Positions 16,540 through 24,100 of a stretch of 37,022 bases of DNA are shown here, piece by piece (positions within the stretch are counted from its first letter, which is position 1; every line of letters starts with the position of its first letter). Under the pieces are notes generated by a model. The model was not told where the DNA came from, ran no database searches, and saw only the letters and a program-made list of their open reading frames with translations. The position numbers and the translations under genes were made by a program. Source of the stretch: Robiginitalea sp. (GTDB lineage: Bacteria > Bacteroidota > Bacteroidia > Flavobacteriales > Flavobacteriaceae); NCBI GenBank assembly GCA_024638915.1, contig JAHEJJ010000032.1, forward strand, positions 1 to 37,022, written 5' to 3'.

Positions 16540-17715
16540 TCATCCCCCATAGGTCACCCGATAAATCGCATCCCCAACATCATCCGAAATCAGTAGCGAT
16601 CCATCGTCTAGGAATAACAGGTCTACAGGACGCCCAAAAGCTTTCTGTTCTTCTTCATCGAGCCAACCATCGATAAAGGGCTCATAGCTCAGCGGATGGT
16701 TACCATCGAGTTTCACCAGCGTGATGCGGTATCCAATCTTTGATGTACGGTTCCAGGAACCGTGTTCGGCGATAAACGCATGACCTTTATATGCTTCAGG
16801 GAACATATCCCCTGTATAGAATTTCACCCCAAGAGGCGCCACATGCGGACCGAGGTTCTGTACCGGGGGCACAAAGTCGGTACAAGGGCGTTGATCACCA
16901 TATTCAGGGTCTTTGATGGTGCCGCCATGACAAAAGGGATAGCCAAAATGCTGACCGGTTTCGCTTACCCGGTTGAGCTCACAGGGCGGGATGTCATCTC
17001 CCAACATATCCCTGCCGTTATCGGTGAACCAGAGCTCTTTTGTATCCGGGTGCCAGGTAAAGCCCACCGTATTTCGTACCCCCCGGGCAACGATCTCCCG
17101 GTTATTCCCGTCAGGATCCATTCTGGTGATCGTTGCGAATCGTTCGTCTACCACGGTGCTGTCACAGATGTTGCAGGGGGCCCCAACCGGTACATATAGT
17201 TTATCATCCGGGCCAAAGGCAATATATTTCCACCCATGGTGAAACTCATCGGGGTAGTCGTCATAAATAACCTCGGGTTCCGGGGGCGATGATAATTGCT
17301 GTTCGATATCAGAATAACGCAGCAATCGATTCACTTCTGCTACATAGAGTGCTCCATCTCTAAACGCGATACCATTAGGGGTCTTCAGGGTGGTGTCGAG
17401 CACTATGGTCCTATCGGCCTTAAAATCCCCGTCCATGTCCTGGATCGCATAGAGTTTATTGGCCGTCCGGGTCCCAACGAACAGCGTACCGTCTGCGCCC
17501 ATCGCCATAGACCTGGCTTCGTCCACACCTTCTGCGAAAATGCTGATCTCAAATCCCTCTGGAAGGTTTAATCGATCCAGTGGTAAAAGAGAATCCGTTT
17601 CTTCTTCGACGGCAACCGTTTCCTCCTGGCTTTCCTGTTTTTGTTTACAAGATTGAAAGGAGAAGGAAAGTCCCAGCAAGATCATTAATGTGCTCAGCAG
17701 ATATATATGTTTCAT
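16540..17715 (-). CDS. Lipoprotein of the PQQ-dependent sugar (sorbosone) dehydrogenase family
   Basis: A 391-residue predicted lipoprotein (lipobox SFQSC, Cys23) with a six-bladed propeller of the glucose/sorbosone dehydrogenase family. These enzymes oxidise sugars or aldoses in the periplasm with PQQ. Family-like segments are LPEGFEISIFAEGVDEARSM, GTLFVGTRTANKLYAI, TPNGIAFRDGALYVAEV, FHHGWKYIAFGPDDKLYVPVG, GVRNTVGFTWHP, LWFTDNGRDMLGDDIPPCELN, and FIAEHGSWNR near the end. NGRDMLGDDIPP and EHGSWNR are hallmarks of the sorbosone-dehydrogenase-like branch. Whether PQQ is bound is untested, and no PQQ synthesis genes are in the window. It lies 59 nt downstream of a secreted sugar isomerase/epimerase-like gene, suggesting one sugar-processing unit. 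Its 3' end abuts a repeat tract. Confidence 0.9.
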   Translation of the reverse strand: MKHIYLLSTLMILLGLSFSFQSCKQKQESQEETVAVEEETDSLLPLDRLNLPEGFEISIFAEGVDEARSMAMGADGTLFVGTRTANKLYAIQDMDGDFKADRTIVLDTTLKTPNGIAFRDGALYVAEVNRLLRYSDIEQQLSSPPEPEVIYDDYPDEFHHGWKYIAFGPDDKLYVPVGAPCNICDSTVVDERFATITRMDPDGNNREIVARGVRNTVGFTWHPDTKELWFTDNGRDMLGDDIPPCELNRVSETGQHFGYPFCHGGTIKDPEYGDQRPCTDFVPPVQNLGPHVAPLGVKFYTGDMFPEAYKGHAFIAEHGSWNRTSKIGYRITLVKLDGNHPLSYEPFIDGWLDEEEQKAFGRPVDLLFLDDGSLLISDDVGDAIYRVTYGG

Positions 17716-17774
17716 AAGTTGTTTTTTGGATAAAAATATATTTAATAAATCATGTTTTAATCTTCACGTCGCTC

Positions 17775-18668
17775 TTAAAAATACTTCGTAAAGTGTTTCT
17801 TAAAATACGCAGCGCTGTCTGTGATGCTTTGCATGGAATTAACGGCATAATTTCCGCCCTGTTCGAGGTAATAATATTCAAGGCCCGCTTTTTTCGTTTC
17901 AAGAAAGATCGGGTAAAAGTCTATCGAGCCGTTCCCCAGCTCGGTATAGTCCCTGCTTTCTTTGTGCATGTCTTTGATATGCCACATCACGAAGCGTCCT
18001 GGCTGAAGGTCGATCCACTGATTGGAACTTAATAATGAATCATGGGCCACCCAGTAAAGGTCTAATTGCAATTTTACCAGGTTCGGATCGGTTTCACTCA
18101 TTATGATATCGTAACCCACTTCACCCCTATGCTCTTCAAATTCAAATCCGTGATTGTGGTAGGCAAATCCGAGTCCCCCGGCCAGCACACGCTCGCCTAT
18201 CCTGTTGAGCATGCCGGCAAGTTTCTTATAGCCTTCGATATTCCGGAATTGCGGATCCAGCCAGGGCCAGGTGATGTATTGCTGACCTAATATATGCGCC
18301 CCTTTAATACATTGTTCCACATAGGTCATCAACTTGCTTTCCGACTGGTCAAAAAATGCCGGCAAGCCATAATGACAGCTCGATGTAGTCAGACCCTCAT
18401 CTTCCAGAATACGTTTAAAATCTTTGGCTTTATAACCGTAATATTCGCCTTTTTCCCCGTCGAAGCCGTAGAGTTCCAAATCTTCATAACCCAAAGCCCT
18501 AACCTGCCTCAGACAACCGATTGGATCGGCTTCCATGGCATCCCGGACGGTATATAACTGCAAGCCGAATTTGTAATTCGTTTTTGTTCCCAGGCTTAAA
18601 ACAGGAACCGGCAGCAACGTCAGGGGTATTAGGGAAGAAGTCTGCGTGATAAATTTTCTGCGTTGCAT
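17775..18668 (-). CDS. Exported sugar phosphate isomerase/epimerase-like TIM-barrel protein
   Basis: A 297-residue protein with a twin-arginine-like start (MQRRKFITQTSSLIPLTLL), so Tat export is likely. The mature part is a xylose-isomerase-like (AP endonuclease family 2) TIM barrel: GLQLYTVRDAMEADPIGCL near the start, then YHNHGFEFEEH, LQLDLYWVAHD, MWHIKDMHKESRDYTELGNG and YYYLEQGG. The Glu, His and Asp residues in these strands fit the metal site of the family. Exported members act on sugars or inositols in Bacteroidota, but the substrate cannot be read from sequence. It is the first gene of a unit with the sorbosone-dehydrogenase-like lipoprotein. Confidence 0.9.
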   Translation of the reverse strand: MQRRKFITQTSSLIPLTLLPVPVLSLGTKTNYKFGLQLYTVRDAMEADPIGCLRQVRALGYEDLELYGFDGEKGEYYGYKAKDFKRILEDEGLTTSSCHYGLPAFFDQSESKLMTYVEQCIKGAHILGQQYITWPWLDPQFRNIEGYKKLAGMLNRIGERVLAGGLGFAYHNHGFEFEEHRGEVGYDIIMSETDPNLVKLQLDLYWVAHDSLLSSNQWIDLQPGRFVMWHIKDMHKESRDYTELGNGSIDFYPIFLETKKAGLEYYYLEQGGNYAVNSMQSITDSAAYFKKHFTKYF

Positions 18669-18722
18669 AATGGCGATTATAAAATCAGTGAATTACGAAT
18701 ATAGGGATAATGAATGAAGGGG

Positions 18723-18743
18723 GTTGGAAGTCCGAAGTCCGAA
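18723..18743. repeat. Short heptanucleotide ladder at the end of the cyclase gene
   Basis: Three 7-nt units (GTTGGAA and two copies of GTCCGAA) lie ten bases before the cyclase stop codon. They belong to the same family as the tracts at 16.5 and 36.06 kb but run in the opposite orientation to the former. Confidence 0.65.
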
Positions 18744-18752
18744 GCCTTAGCC

Positions 18753-20570
18753 TCAAACTTCTCCCCTTTTCCCCTCCACAAAGTACATTTTGAGGCTGCC
18801 GCGGTTTTTCGCCTCGATCTCCCCTCTGAAACTACAATCGAATTCCTCTTTGATGAGATGGTAGGTGCTTTCGGAAACATTGATCTTCCCGGGCTCTGAG
18901 TTCGACTCCATACGCGAGGCCACATTTACGGTATCACCCCAGATGTCATAAGAGAATTTTTTGGTCCCCACTACCCCGGCGACGACCGGCCCGGAATGGA
19001 TCCCGACGCGGATATCAAAATTTACATCTTCTTTGCTGGCCTTGGACTCCGCTACAAAGTCGATTATGTCCATGGCCGCATGGGTCATCCTCTGGGCGTG
19101 ATCTTCCATAGGAAAGGGCAAGCCGGCAGCACACATATAAGCGTCCCCTATGGTCTTTATTTTTTCCAGCCCGTGTTCCTCCATGATGGCATCGAATTTC
19201 GAAAAGTAGAAATCTACCCGTTCCACCAACTCTTCGGGCGGGAGGTTTTCAGAGAATTTGGTAAAGCCTTTAAAGTCGGTAAACAGAACGGAGACCGATT
19301 CGAACTTCTGGGCCTTCACCTTGCCTTCTTCCTTGAGTTCCTGAGCCGTTTGTTCGGGCAGGATGTTCAGCAGCAGGTTTTCAGACCGGTCTTTCTCGGC
19401 GGCGATGATCTCGTTGGTTTTTTTGATAAAGGTATTACGGCGATAGAGGCCAATGGCGAGGACAAGGATCAGCAAGAGTGCAATCCCCGTGGCGATAGCG
19501 ATGATCCGCTGGGTACGTTTCTGTTCGTTCAACAGGTCCACTTCCACCTGCTTCTGGCTTACCTCGTATTCAGTACGCTGATCGGCCATTTGCTGTACTA
19601 CCTCAACATTATTTATACTGTCTCTATAAACTATATGTTCCTTGTAATAATCATAGGCCTTTGCTTCATCTCCAATTCTTTCATGCAAATCTGAAAGTTT
19701 TAAATTGGCATCGCTGATTTGTTCTTTTAGACCATAGTATTCTGCCAATTCTAAGCTTCGTCCGGCATAGCTCAGTGCTTTATTTATATCATTCCTGCTT
19801 ATATAAATATCGGCCATATAAACGAGATAAACACATATTGGACGATAGCTACCCGATTCTTCCAAAATACTAATAGCCTCATTGATATTTTTTTCCGCTA
19901 AATCATGTTTGCCAGTATTGGCATAGACCATTCCAATATTGCCCAGGTTATAGGCCTTTCCTACAGAATAGTTAAGCAGCTGAAAAAGCTCTCCTGATTC
20001 ATTAAAATAGACTAATGCCGAATCGTAGTTTTTGTTAGTTAGTAACGCATCACCGGCATTTAGAATAAAAGAAGCCAATGCTACTGAATCGTTAGTTTTT
20101 CGCAGTGTGCTGATCGCTCTCCTATAATAGAGCATAGCATTTTCATGATTATCGGAAATATCATAAATGTCAGCAATAGCACCATAAGCACTTCCTTCTA
20201 CTGGGATCAAATTAGCAGATCTTGCCACTTCTGCACTTTTAAAATACGCCGTAATGGCATCCTCTAAATTTCCGATAAACTGTTTGGCATTTCCTTTCTG
20301 AAAGTAGCCATAAGAAGTATATTCTTGATTATCGTACTGTTTGGATAATGTAATCAGTGACTCAGCATATTCCAATTTCAAATCAAAATCACTGATCTCA
20401 TTATAAGCAAGGTTATATAGCAATTCTAATTTATCGACGCCATATAGATCTGCTTTTTGAAGAATAATGGATAAACTATCCGCCACTCTTTGGTCTTGAG
20501 CTCTAACGGAGAAAGTAAATAAACAAAAATAGCCTATCAAAAAATAATAGGCTATTCCTTTTAAAATCAT
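18753..20570 (-). CDS. Class III adenylate cyclase with periplasmic TPR sensor domain
   Basis: A 605-residue protein with a signal peptide (1-25), then about residues 28-320 of TPR-type helical repeats (for example AYNLGNIGMVYANTGKHDLA). A coiled segment precedes a membrane helix (about 355-376). A signalling helix starting NLLLNILPEQTAQ leads to a cyclase domain (about 425-600). Metal ligands are Asp432 (LFTDFKGF) and Asp476 (TIGDAYM). The purine-selecting pair is Lys472 and Asp542 (YDIWGDTVN), which predicts ATP rather than GTP. Transition-state residues Asn549 and Arg553 (NVASRM) are present. TPRs facing the periplasm would sense a protein or cell-wall state and set cytoplasmic cAMP. The start overlaps the upstream small gene by four bases (ATGA), so the two are coupled. 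Confidence 0.92.
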   Translation of the reverse strand: MILKGIAYYFLIGYFCLFTFSVRAQDQRVADSLSIILQKADLYGVDKLELLYNLAYNEISDFDLKLEYAESLITLSKQYDNQEYTSYGYFQKGNAKQFIGNLEDAITAYFKSAEVARSANLIPVEGSAYGAIADIYDISDNHENAMLYYRRAISTLRKTNDSVALASFILNAGDALLTNKNYDSALVYFNESGELFQLLNYSVGKAYNLGNIGMVYANTGKHDLAEKNINEAISILEESGSYRPICVYLVYMADIYISRNDINKALSYAGRSLELAEYYGLKEQISDANLKLSDLHERIGDEAKAYDYYKEHIVYRDSINNVEVVQQMADQRTEYEVSQKQVEVDLLNEQKRTQRIIAIATGIALLLILVLAIGLYRRNTFIKKTNEIIAAEKDRSENLLLNILPEQTAQELKEEGKVKAQKFESVSVLFTDFKGFTKFSENLPPEELVERVDFYFSKFDAIMEEHGLEKIKTIGDAYMCAAGLPFPMEDHAQRMTHAAMDIIDFVAESKASKEDVNFDIRVGIHSGPVVAGVVGTKKFSYDIWGDTVNVASRMESNSEPGKINVSESTYHLIKEEFDCSFRGEIEAKNRGSLKMYFVEGKRGEV

Positions 20571-20998
20571 TTCGATGCTCTTGGTTGAACCGTAATCTTT
20601 GGATCAATTTTGATTTGTTGTCCCCCATTCAAATTAAAAAATATAGTATAGACTTCGTCTAAACCTGAAGTATGATCTTGAACAGTACCTTCAACTGTCT
20701 CTGGTGAACCACTTCCCTGAATCACTCCATTAGGTTTGCCAAATATCTCGGAATCCTTTTCTTTTTGAATCTTGGTAATATTGACAACAGTAGGTGGCGT
20801 CGTAGCCGGCCCATCGTATTGCCCTTTCCAGGTTATCGAATCACCAACTGCTACATTGATATTATATTCTTCGTTGGTGCCTGAGGATTGTCCGAAATTA
20901 CAACAGGTATCCTTGTTTTGATTGTCTACCTCAGCACAAGTCACATGAAGTGTAATGATATAATCTACTGGGGTTGGTGTTGAATTTCCTCCGCTCAT
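20567..20998 (-). CDS. Small soluble protein coupled to the adenylate cyclase, unknown
   Basis: A 143-residue protein without signal peptide or membrane helix. It is beta-rich and Thr/Gly-rich, with the segments DYIITLHVTCAEVDNQN, VAVGDSITWKGQYDG and VYTIFFNLNGGQQIKIDPKI. The pattern resembles a cupredoxin-like or Ig-like sandwich, and the terminal IDPKI recalls the 'DP-EP' family, but this is a weak impression. Two adjacent cysteines (DTCCNFG) could bind metal. Its stop overlaps the cyclase start by four bases, so it is the first gene of a coupled pair and may bind or regulate the cyclase. Confidence 0.7.
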   Translation of the reverse strand: MSGGNSTPTPVDYIITLHVTCAEVDNQNKDTCCNFGQSSGTNEEYNINVAVGDSITWKGQYDGPATTPPTVVNITKIQKEKDSEIFGKPNGVIQGSGSPETVEGTVQDHTSGLDEVYTIFFNLNGGQQIKIDPKITVQPRASK

Positions 20999-21127
20999 AA
21001 TTTTGATGGTTTAGTTAGTTGTTGATTTTATTATCGGTAAAAAGATAGTATATTTTCTTTCAATCTAAGGATGGATATTCTGAAAAGCGGTTTTTTTGTC
21101 CGAATGAACCTAATTCTTTACCGAAAC

Positions 21128-21604
21128 TCATTCTGTCGGAGAGGCATATTCAAAGTAGCGGTTGGTACCAAGATCGCCTTCCGGTTTGTGTTTATACCCC
21201 AGAAACAGATACCATGATATTCGATCCGTATCGCTTGCTTGGGCGTACTGGCTAATGCTACACCCTTTATATTTCACAGCTAGTTCCCTGGCAATTTTGC
21301 GCATGTCAAAACTTATCTCCACACCATATTTTTCCATATGTTTACTCGATACAAAGAAGGTTGAGTATTTCCTATCGTCAACTTTGTACCCCCCAACAAT
21401 GGCCAATGGCTTATCGTCTGGCGTTTTCCATATTTTGGAATACCCATCCTCCTGAGCCAATTTAAGACGCTCCTGAATAAACGCTAAGGTTTCCTGCCGT
21501 TCACTTTCATCGGCAAGTTTCCACTCCCACTGCAGTTTCTCCCATGGGTTTTCCAGAATATATAGTATGTCGGCCGGACTTATTTCCTGATGTTGATCAG
21601 ACAT
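21128..21604 (-). CDS. GNAT-like small protein, unknown
   Basis: A 158-residue soluble protein. The order of helices and strands (LADESERQETLAFIQERLKLA, then KPLAIVGGYKVDDRKYSTFFVSS, then a helix with DMRKIARELAVKYKG, and the last strands WYLFLGYKHKPEG) reads like an N-acetyltransferase (GNAT) fold. The usual acetyl-CoA loop (Q/RxxGxG/A) is not clear, so activity is doubtful. It stands alone, 130 nt upstream of the cyclase pair and divergent from the PycTM-like gene across 175 nt. Confidence 0.65.
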   Translation of the reverse strand: MSDQHQEISPADILYILENPWEKLQWEWKLADESERQETLAFIQERLKLAQEDGYSKIWKTPDDKPLAIVGGYKVDDRKYSTFFVSSKHMEKYGVEISFDMRKIARELAVKYKGCSISQYAQASDTDRISWYLFLGYKHKPEGDLGTNRYFEYASPTE

Positions 21605-21750
21605 ATATTTGAGTTACTATAAAAAATTCGAAGTCAATTTATTAAAATTTAGTGGTTTTTCTAATTTCTATAATGGGGCCGCCCAAATATTTTAGACAGA
21701 ATGATTAATTGTTTATCTTTCCCATGGCTTGGATGTTAAATCCATTTAGA

Positions 21751-21776
21751 CCAACCAATACCAACCAATACCAATA
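21751..21776. repeat. Short tandem repeat just before the PycTM-like start
   Basis: The decamer CCAACCAATA occurs twice in tandem and is followed by a partial third copy, ending four bases before the ATG at 21780. It could affect translation initiation of that gene through slippage, or be neutral. Confidence 0.6.
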
Positions 21777-21779
21777 CAG

Positions 21780-22346
21780 ATGTCATCAGACAAGCAACCC
21801 TCCCGAGCCCAAAGGCCTTATAATATTGAAGGTCATAAAGAAGAACTGGTAGATCATTATTGGGGAAGCATCAATTATGTTTTTTCATTGATCCGGGCTT
21901 CGGAGATCAAAGCCGGACTTATCCTTTCCTTTTATGGTATCCTGTTAAACCTAATCTACCAGAATGTCGATATGTTGCTCGAAGAGGCCGCCAGACAAGG
22001 ATTGATCTATATTCCACTTGCGCTTTGGATCATCTGTACGGTAGGCTCTATCTATTTTAGTATCCGTTGTTTTATGCCCAGGATGGAGACCAAGTTCGAC
22101 AAGAACATTTTTTTCTTCCAGGACGTGATCACCAAATACGGCAGCATAAAGGAATTTTCCAAAACCTTTTATACTATCAGCCTTAACGAAGTGGAACTCT
22201 TCGACCAGTTGGGCCAACAGATCTATATCAATTCCAAGATCGCAGCCATGAAGTTCAAGAGTGTCAATAAATCGATCTACCTGCTCGCTTTGGGCCTCTT
22301 CTTCCTTTTTATTATCGCCGTCTGGTACCTGATTATCAATCTCTGA
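21780..22346 (+). CDS. DUF5706 / Pycsar effector (PycTM)-like membrane protein
   Basis: A 188-residue membrane protein. After a polar N-terminus it has hydrophobic helices at about 46-62, 75-97 and 166-187, with a soluble segment of about 65 residues between the second and third. The segment before and into the first helix, IRASEIKAGLILSFYGILLN (Lys44-Ala45), matches the D/E-x-K-A signature of the DUF5706 family, whose members include the membrane effector of Pycsar anti-phage systems. In Pycsar the effector is next to a pyrimidine cyclase. Here the nearest cyclase is 1.2 kb away on the other strand and has purine-type residues. Many flavobacterial DUF5706 proteins are stand-alone. A cyclic-nucleotide-gated membrane effector is a hypothesis. 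Confidence 0.75.
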   Translation: MSSDKQPSRAQRPYNIEGHKEELVDHYWGSINYVFSLIRASEIKAGLILSFYGILLNLIYQNVDMLLEEAARQGLIYIPLALWIICTVGSIYFSIRCFMPRMETKFDKNIFFFQDVITKYGSIKEFSKTFYTISLNEVELFDQLGQQIYINSKIAAMKFKSVNKSIYLLALGLFFLFIIAVWYLIINL

Positions 22347-22435
22347 AGAAAACCGGTTTATTTACAATGACTTGAGATTAGGATATTGGAGAATGGATAA
22401 TATAGGTTTAGATTTAAAGCTTGAACATCACAGCA

Positions 22436-22690
22436 CAAATCCGAAACCCGAAACCGCGAACTGCTCCTGATACTCATTTCATTTCGGTCAGGATCTTCAC
22501 TACATCTCGTCGTCTGCCGTCAACCGTCCCCGTCTACCGTCTACCGTCAACCGTCAACCGTCTTTAAACTTACACTCCTGACGCTCATTTCATTTCGGTC
22601 AGGATCTCCACTACATTTCGACATCCACCATCCCGACTTCTGACTTCCGACTTCCAACTTTCCACTTTCCATTTTCCATTATCAATTATC
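22436..22690. repeat. Composite intergenic repeat tract running into the EamA gene stop codon
   Basis: The tract holds two hairpin modules (CCTGA...TCAGG starting at 22466 and 22577) separated by a ladder of GTCTGCC, GTCTACC and GTCAACC heptamers (22512-22559). A second ladder of eight consecutive 7-nt units follows at 22635-22690, drifting from GACTTCT and GACTTCC through CACTTTC to CATTATC and AATTATC. The last unit overlaps the TGA stop (22691-22689, minus strand) of the exporter gene. The stretch 22347-22435 upstream shows only a short AAACCGGTTT palindrome (22350-22359). Confidence 0.85.
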
Positions 22691-23615
22691 ACATCCCCCG
22701 TCTCCACCACCTTCGCAGACCGGTAAATCCGTTTTTAGTGTTGATAAAGTAGACCCCCGTAAGCAGGATGATGGCTGCGATGATCGATTGGCCTGTAATG
22801 CGTTCATTCAGGAAATACCAGCCAAGGAACATGGCCACGATAGGATTAACATAGGTATTGGTAGCTACTTTTTCCGGGGAAACCCGGGTCAGCAAAAAGT
22901 TAAACGAAGTAAAGGCCACGATACTGCCAAAGATCACCAGCAGACCCATTGACCATGTGGTTTCGGTGGTCCATTGATCGGGTAGAATCCATCGCTCGCC
23001 AAATAAAAAACTAAAGATCATCAGCATGACCCCACCGGTAAACATCTGGTAACCGGTATTGACAAAATAGTTTTTGGGAAAATCGGCCCGGCCGACAAAC
23101 AGGCTGCCATAGGCCCAGGCGAGCATGGCCGAAAAGATCATCAGGATCCCCAGCCAGCTGTTTTCCTGTTGTAAGATCGCCTTCTGGCTTACCAGCAGGT
23201 AGATACCTATAACGCCCAGGGCCACTCCTATGAGCGACATCGGCCTGATCTTCCTGCCCTGCAGGATCCACATCATCAAAAGGATCACCAGGGGCTGCGC
23301 GGAGATTTCGAGCGCTGCAAAATTGCTGTCCACAAATTTCAGGGCCCAGACCACGATCCCGTTCCCGAAGCTCAGAAAAAGGAATCCTGCAATTGTGGTA
23401 TTGATCAATTGGCGCTGGCTTATTTTTAAACTTTGGCCCAGCAACACTGTTATTCCGAAAATCAGAACTCCGGCTGTCGTAAAACGAAAACCAGCCAGCA
23501 TCAACGGTTCTAATTGAGCCACCGCAATTTTATTAAGGAGATAGGTAGATCCCCAGATCACATAGATCGAGAAAAATGCAGCGATAATAAGGGCTAATTC
23601 TCTTCGTGAATCCAT
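22689..23615 (-). CDS. EamA/DMT family transporter (YedA-like exporter)
   Basis: A 308-residue inner-membrane transporter with ten hydrophobic helices in two EamA halves. The first half begins FFSIYVIWGSTYLLNKIAV, with the WGST motif of the family. Each half has a terminal GVxLIxxGVY-type helix (LIGVALGVIGIYLLVSQK and IIAAIILLTGVYFINT). The second half contains VSPEKVATNTYVNPIVAMFLGWYFLNERITG, a classic EamA block. Members export metabolites or drugs, and substrate cannot be predicted. The C-terminus is short and basic (RRWWRRGM). The stop codon overlaps a heptanucleotide ladder, so the end of the gene may have been altered by the repeat. Confidence 0.92.
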   Translation of the reverse strand: MDSRRELALIIAAFFSIYVIWGSTYLLNKIAVAQLEPLMLAGFRFTTAGVLIFGITVLLGQSLKISQRQLINTTIAGFLFLSFGNGIVVWALKFVDSNFAALEISAQPLVILLMMWILQGRKIRPMSLIGVALGVIGIYLLVSQKAILQQENSWLGILMIFSAMLAWAYGSLFVGRADFPKNYFVNTGYQMFTGGVMLMIFSFLFGERWILPDQWTTETTWSMGLLVIFGSIVAFTSFNFLLTRVSPEKVATNTYVNPIVAMFLGWYFLNERITGQSIIAAIILLTGVYFINTKNGFTGLRRWWRRGM

Positions 23616-23701
23616 TCGGGTTTCAGCGTTGTTTGTTGATACTCCGAAAATAGATCAAATTAAACTGGATATAAATAAATCTGAATAGATAATTCCTTCG
23701 C

Positions 23702-24100
23702 TGCTACTGTAATTATTGATCACTGCCACTGCTAACTACTACTGACGCATCGTTTCACTCTGGTCAGCATCGTTACAGTGCTACGCTCCGACGTCAACCG
23801 TCCCGTCTACCGTCTACCGTCAACCGTCTTTAAACTTACACTCCTGACGCTCATTTCATTTCGGTCAGGATCCCCACTGCGTTCCGACGTCAACCGTCTA
23901 CCGTCAACCTTCTTTAAACTTCCCCTGACGCTCATTCCATTTCGGTCAGGATCTCCACTGCGCTCCGACGTCTACCGTCTACCGTCAACCTTCTTTAAAC
24001 TTCCCCTGACGCTCATTTCATTTGTTCAGGATCTCCGCTTTGCTTCAACTTTCATATTCTGTCATCTCACCACCGTCTTCCAACTTCTGACTTCCCCCCT
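23702..24100. repeat. 81-bp tandem repeat array with hairpin modules, entering the end of the next gene
   Basis: Hairpin modules (CCTGAC...GTCAGG) start at 23843 and 23924 exactly 81 bp apart, and a third (start 24005) has a degenerate second arm. A diverged fourth copy lies at about 23749-23842. Between modules are CCACTGCG/CTCCGACGTC and GTCTACC/GTCAACC heptamers followed by TTCTTTAAACTTCC. The tail of the tract (about 24045-24100, CTTCCAACTTCTGACTTCC heptamers) encodes the last residues of the membrane-protein gene 24045-24518. A plus-strand frame through the array repeats 27 residues and is not a gene. No other feature is seen in 23616-24044. Confidence 0.88.

Noticed and set aside
18996-19694. 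232-residue plus-strand frame opposite the adenylate cyclase
   Set aside because: It is antisense to the well-supported cyclase domain; the sense-strand motifs are complete, so this is a shadow.
18753-22346. A full Pycsar defence operon
   Set aside because: The cyclase and the PycTM-like gene are on opposite strands, separated by another gene, and the cyclase has signal peptide, TPRs and adenylate-type residues. Kept only as a hypothesis.
23749-24060. Possible CRISPR array because of regularly spaced repeats
   Set aside because: The whole 81-bp unit repeats, including the parts between hairpins, so there are no unique spacers, and no cas genes are near.
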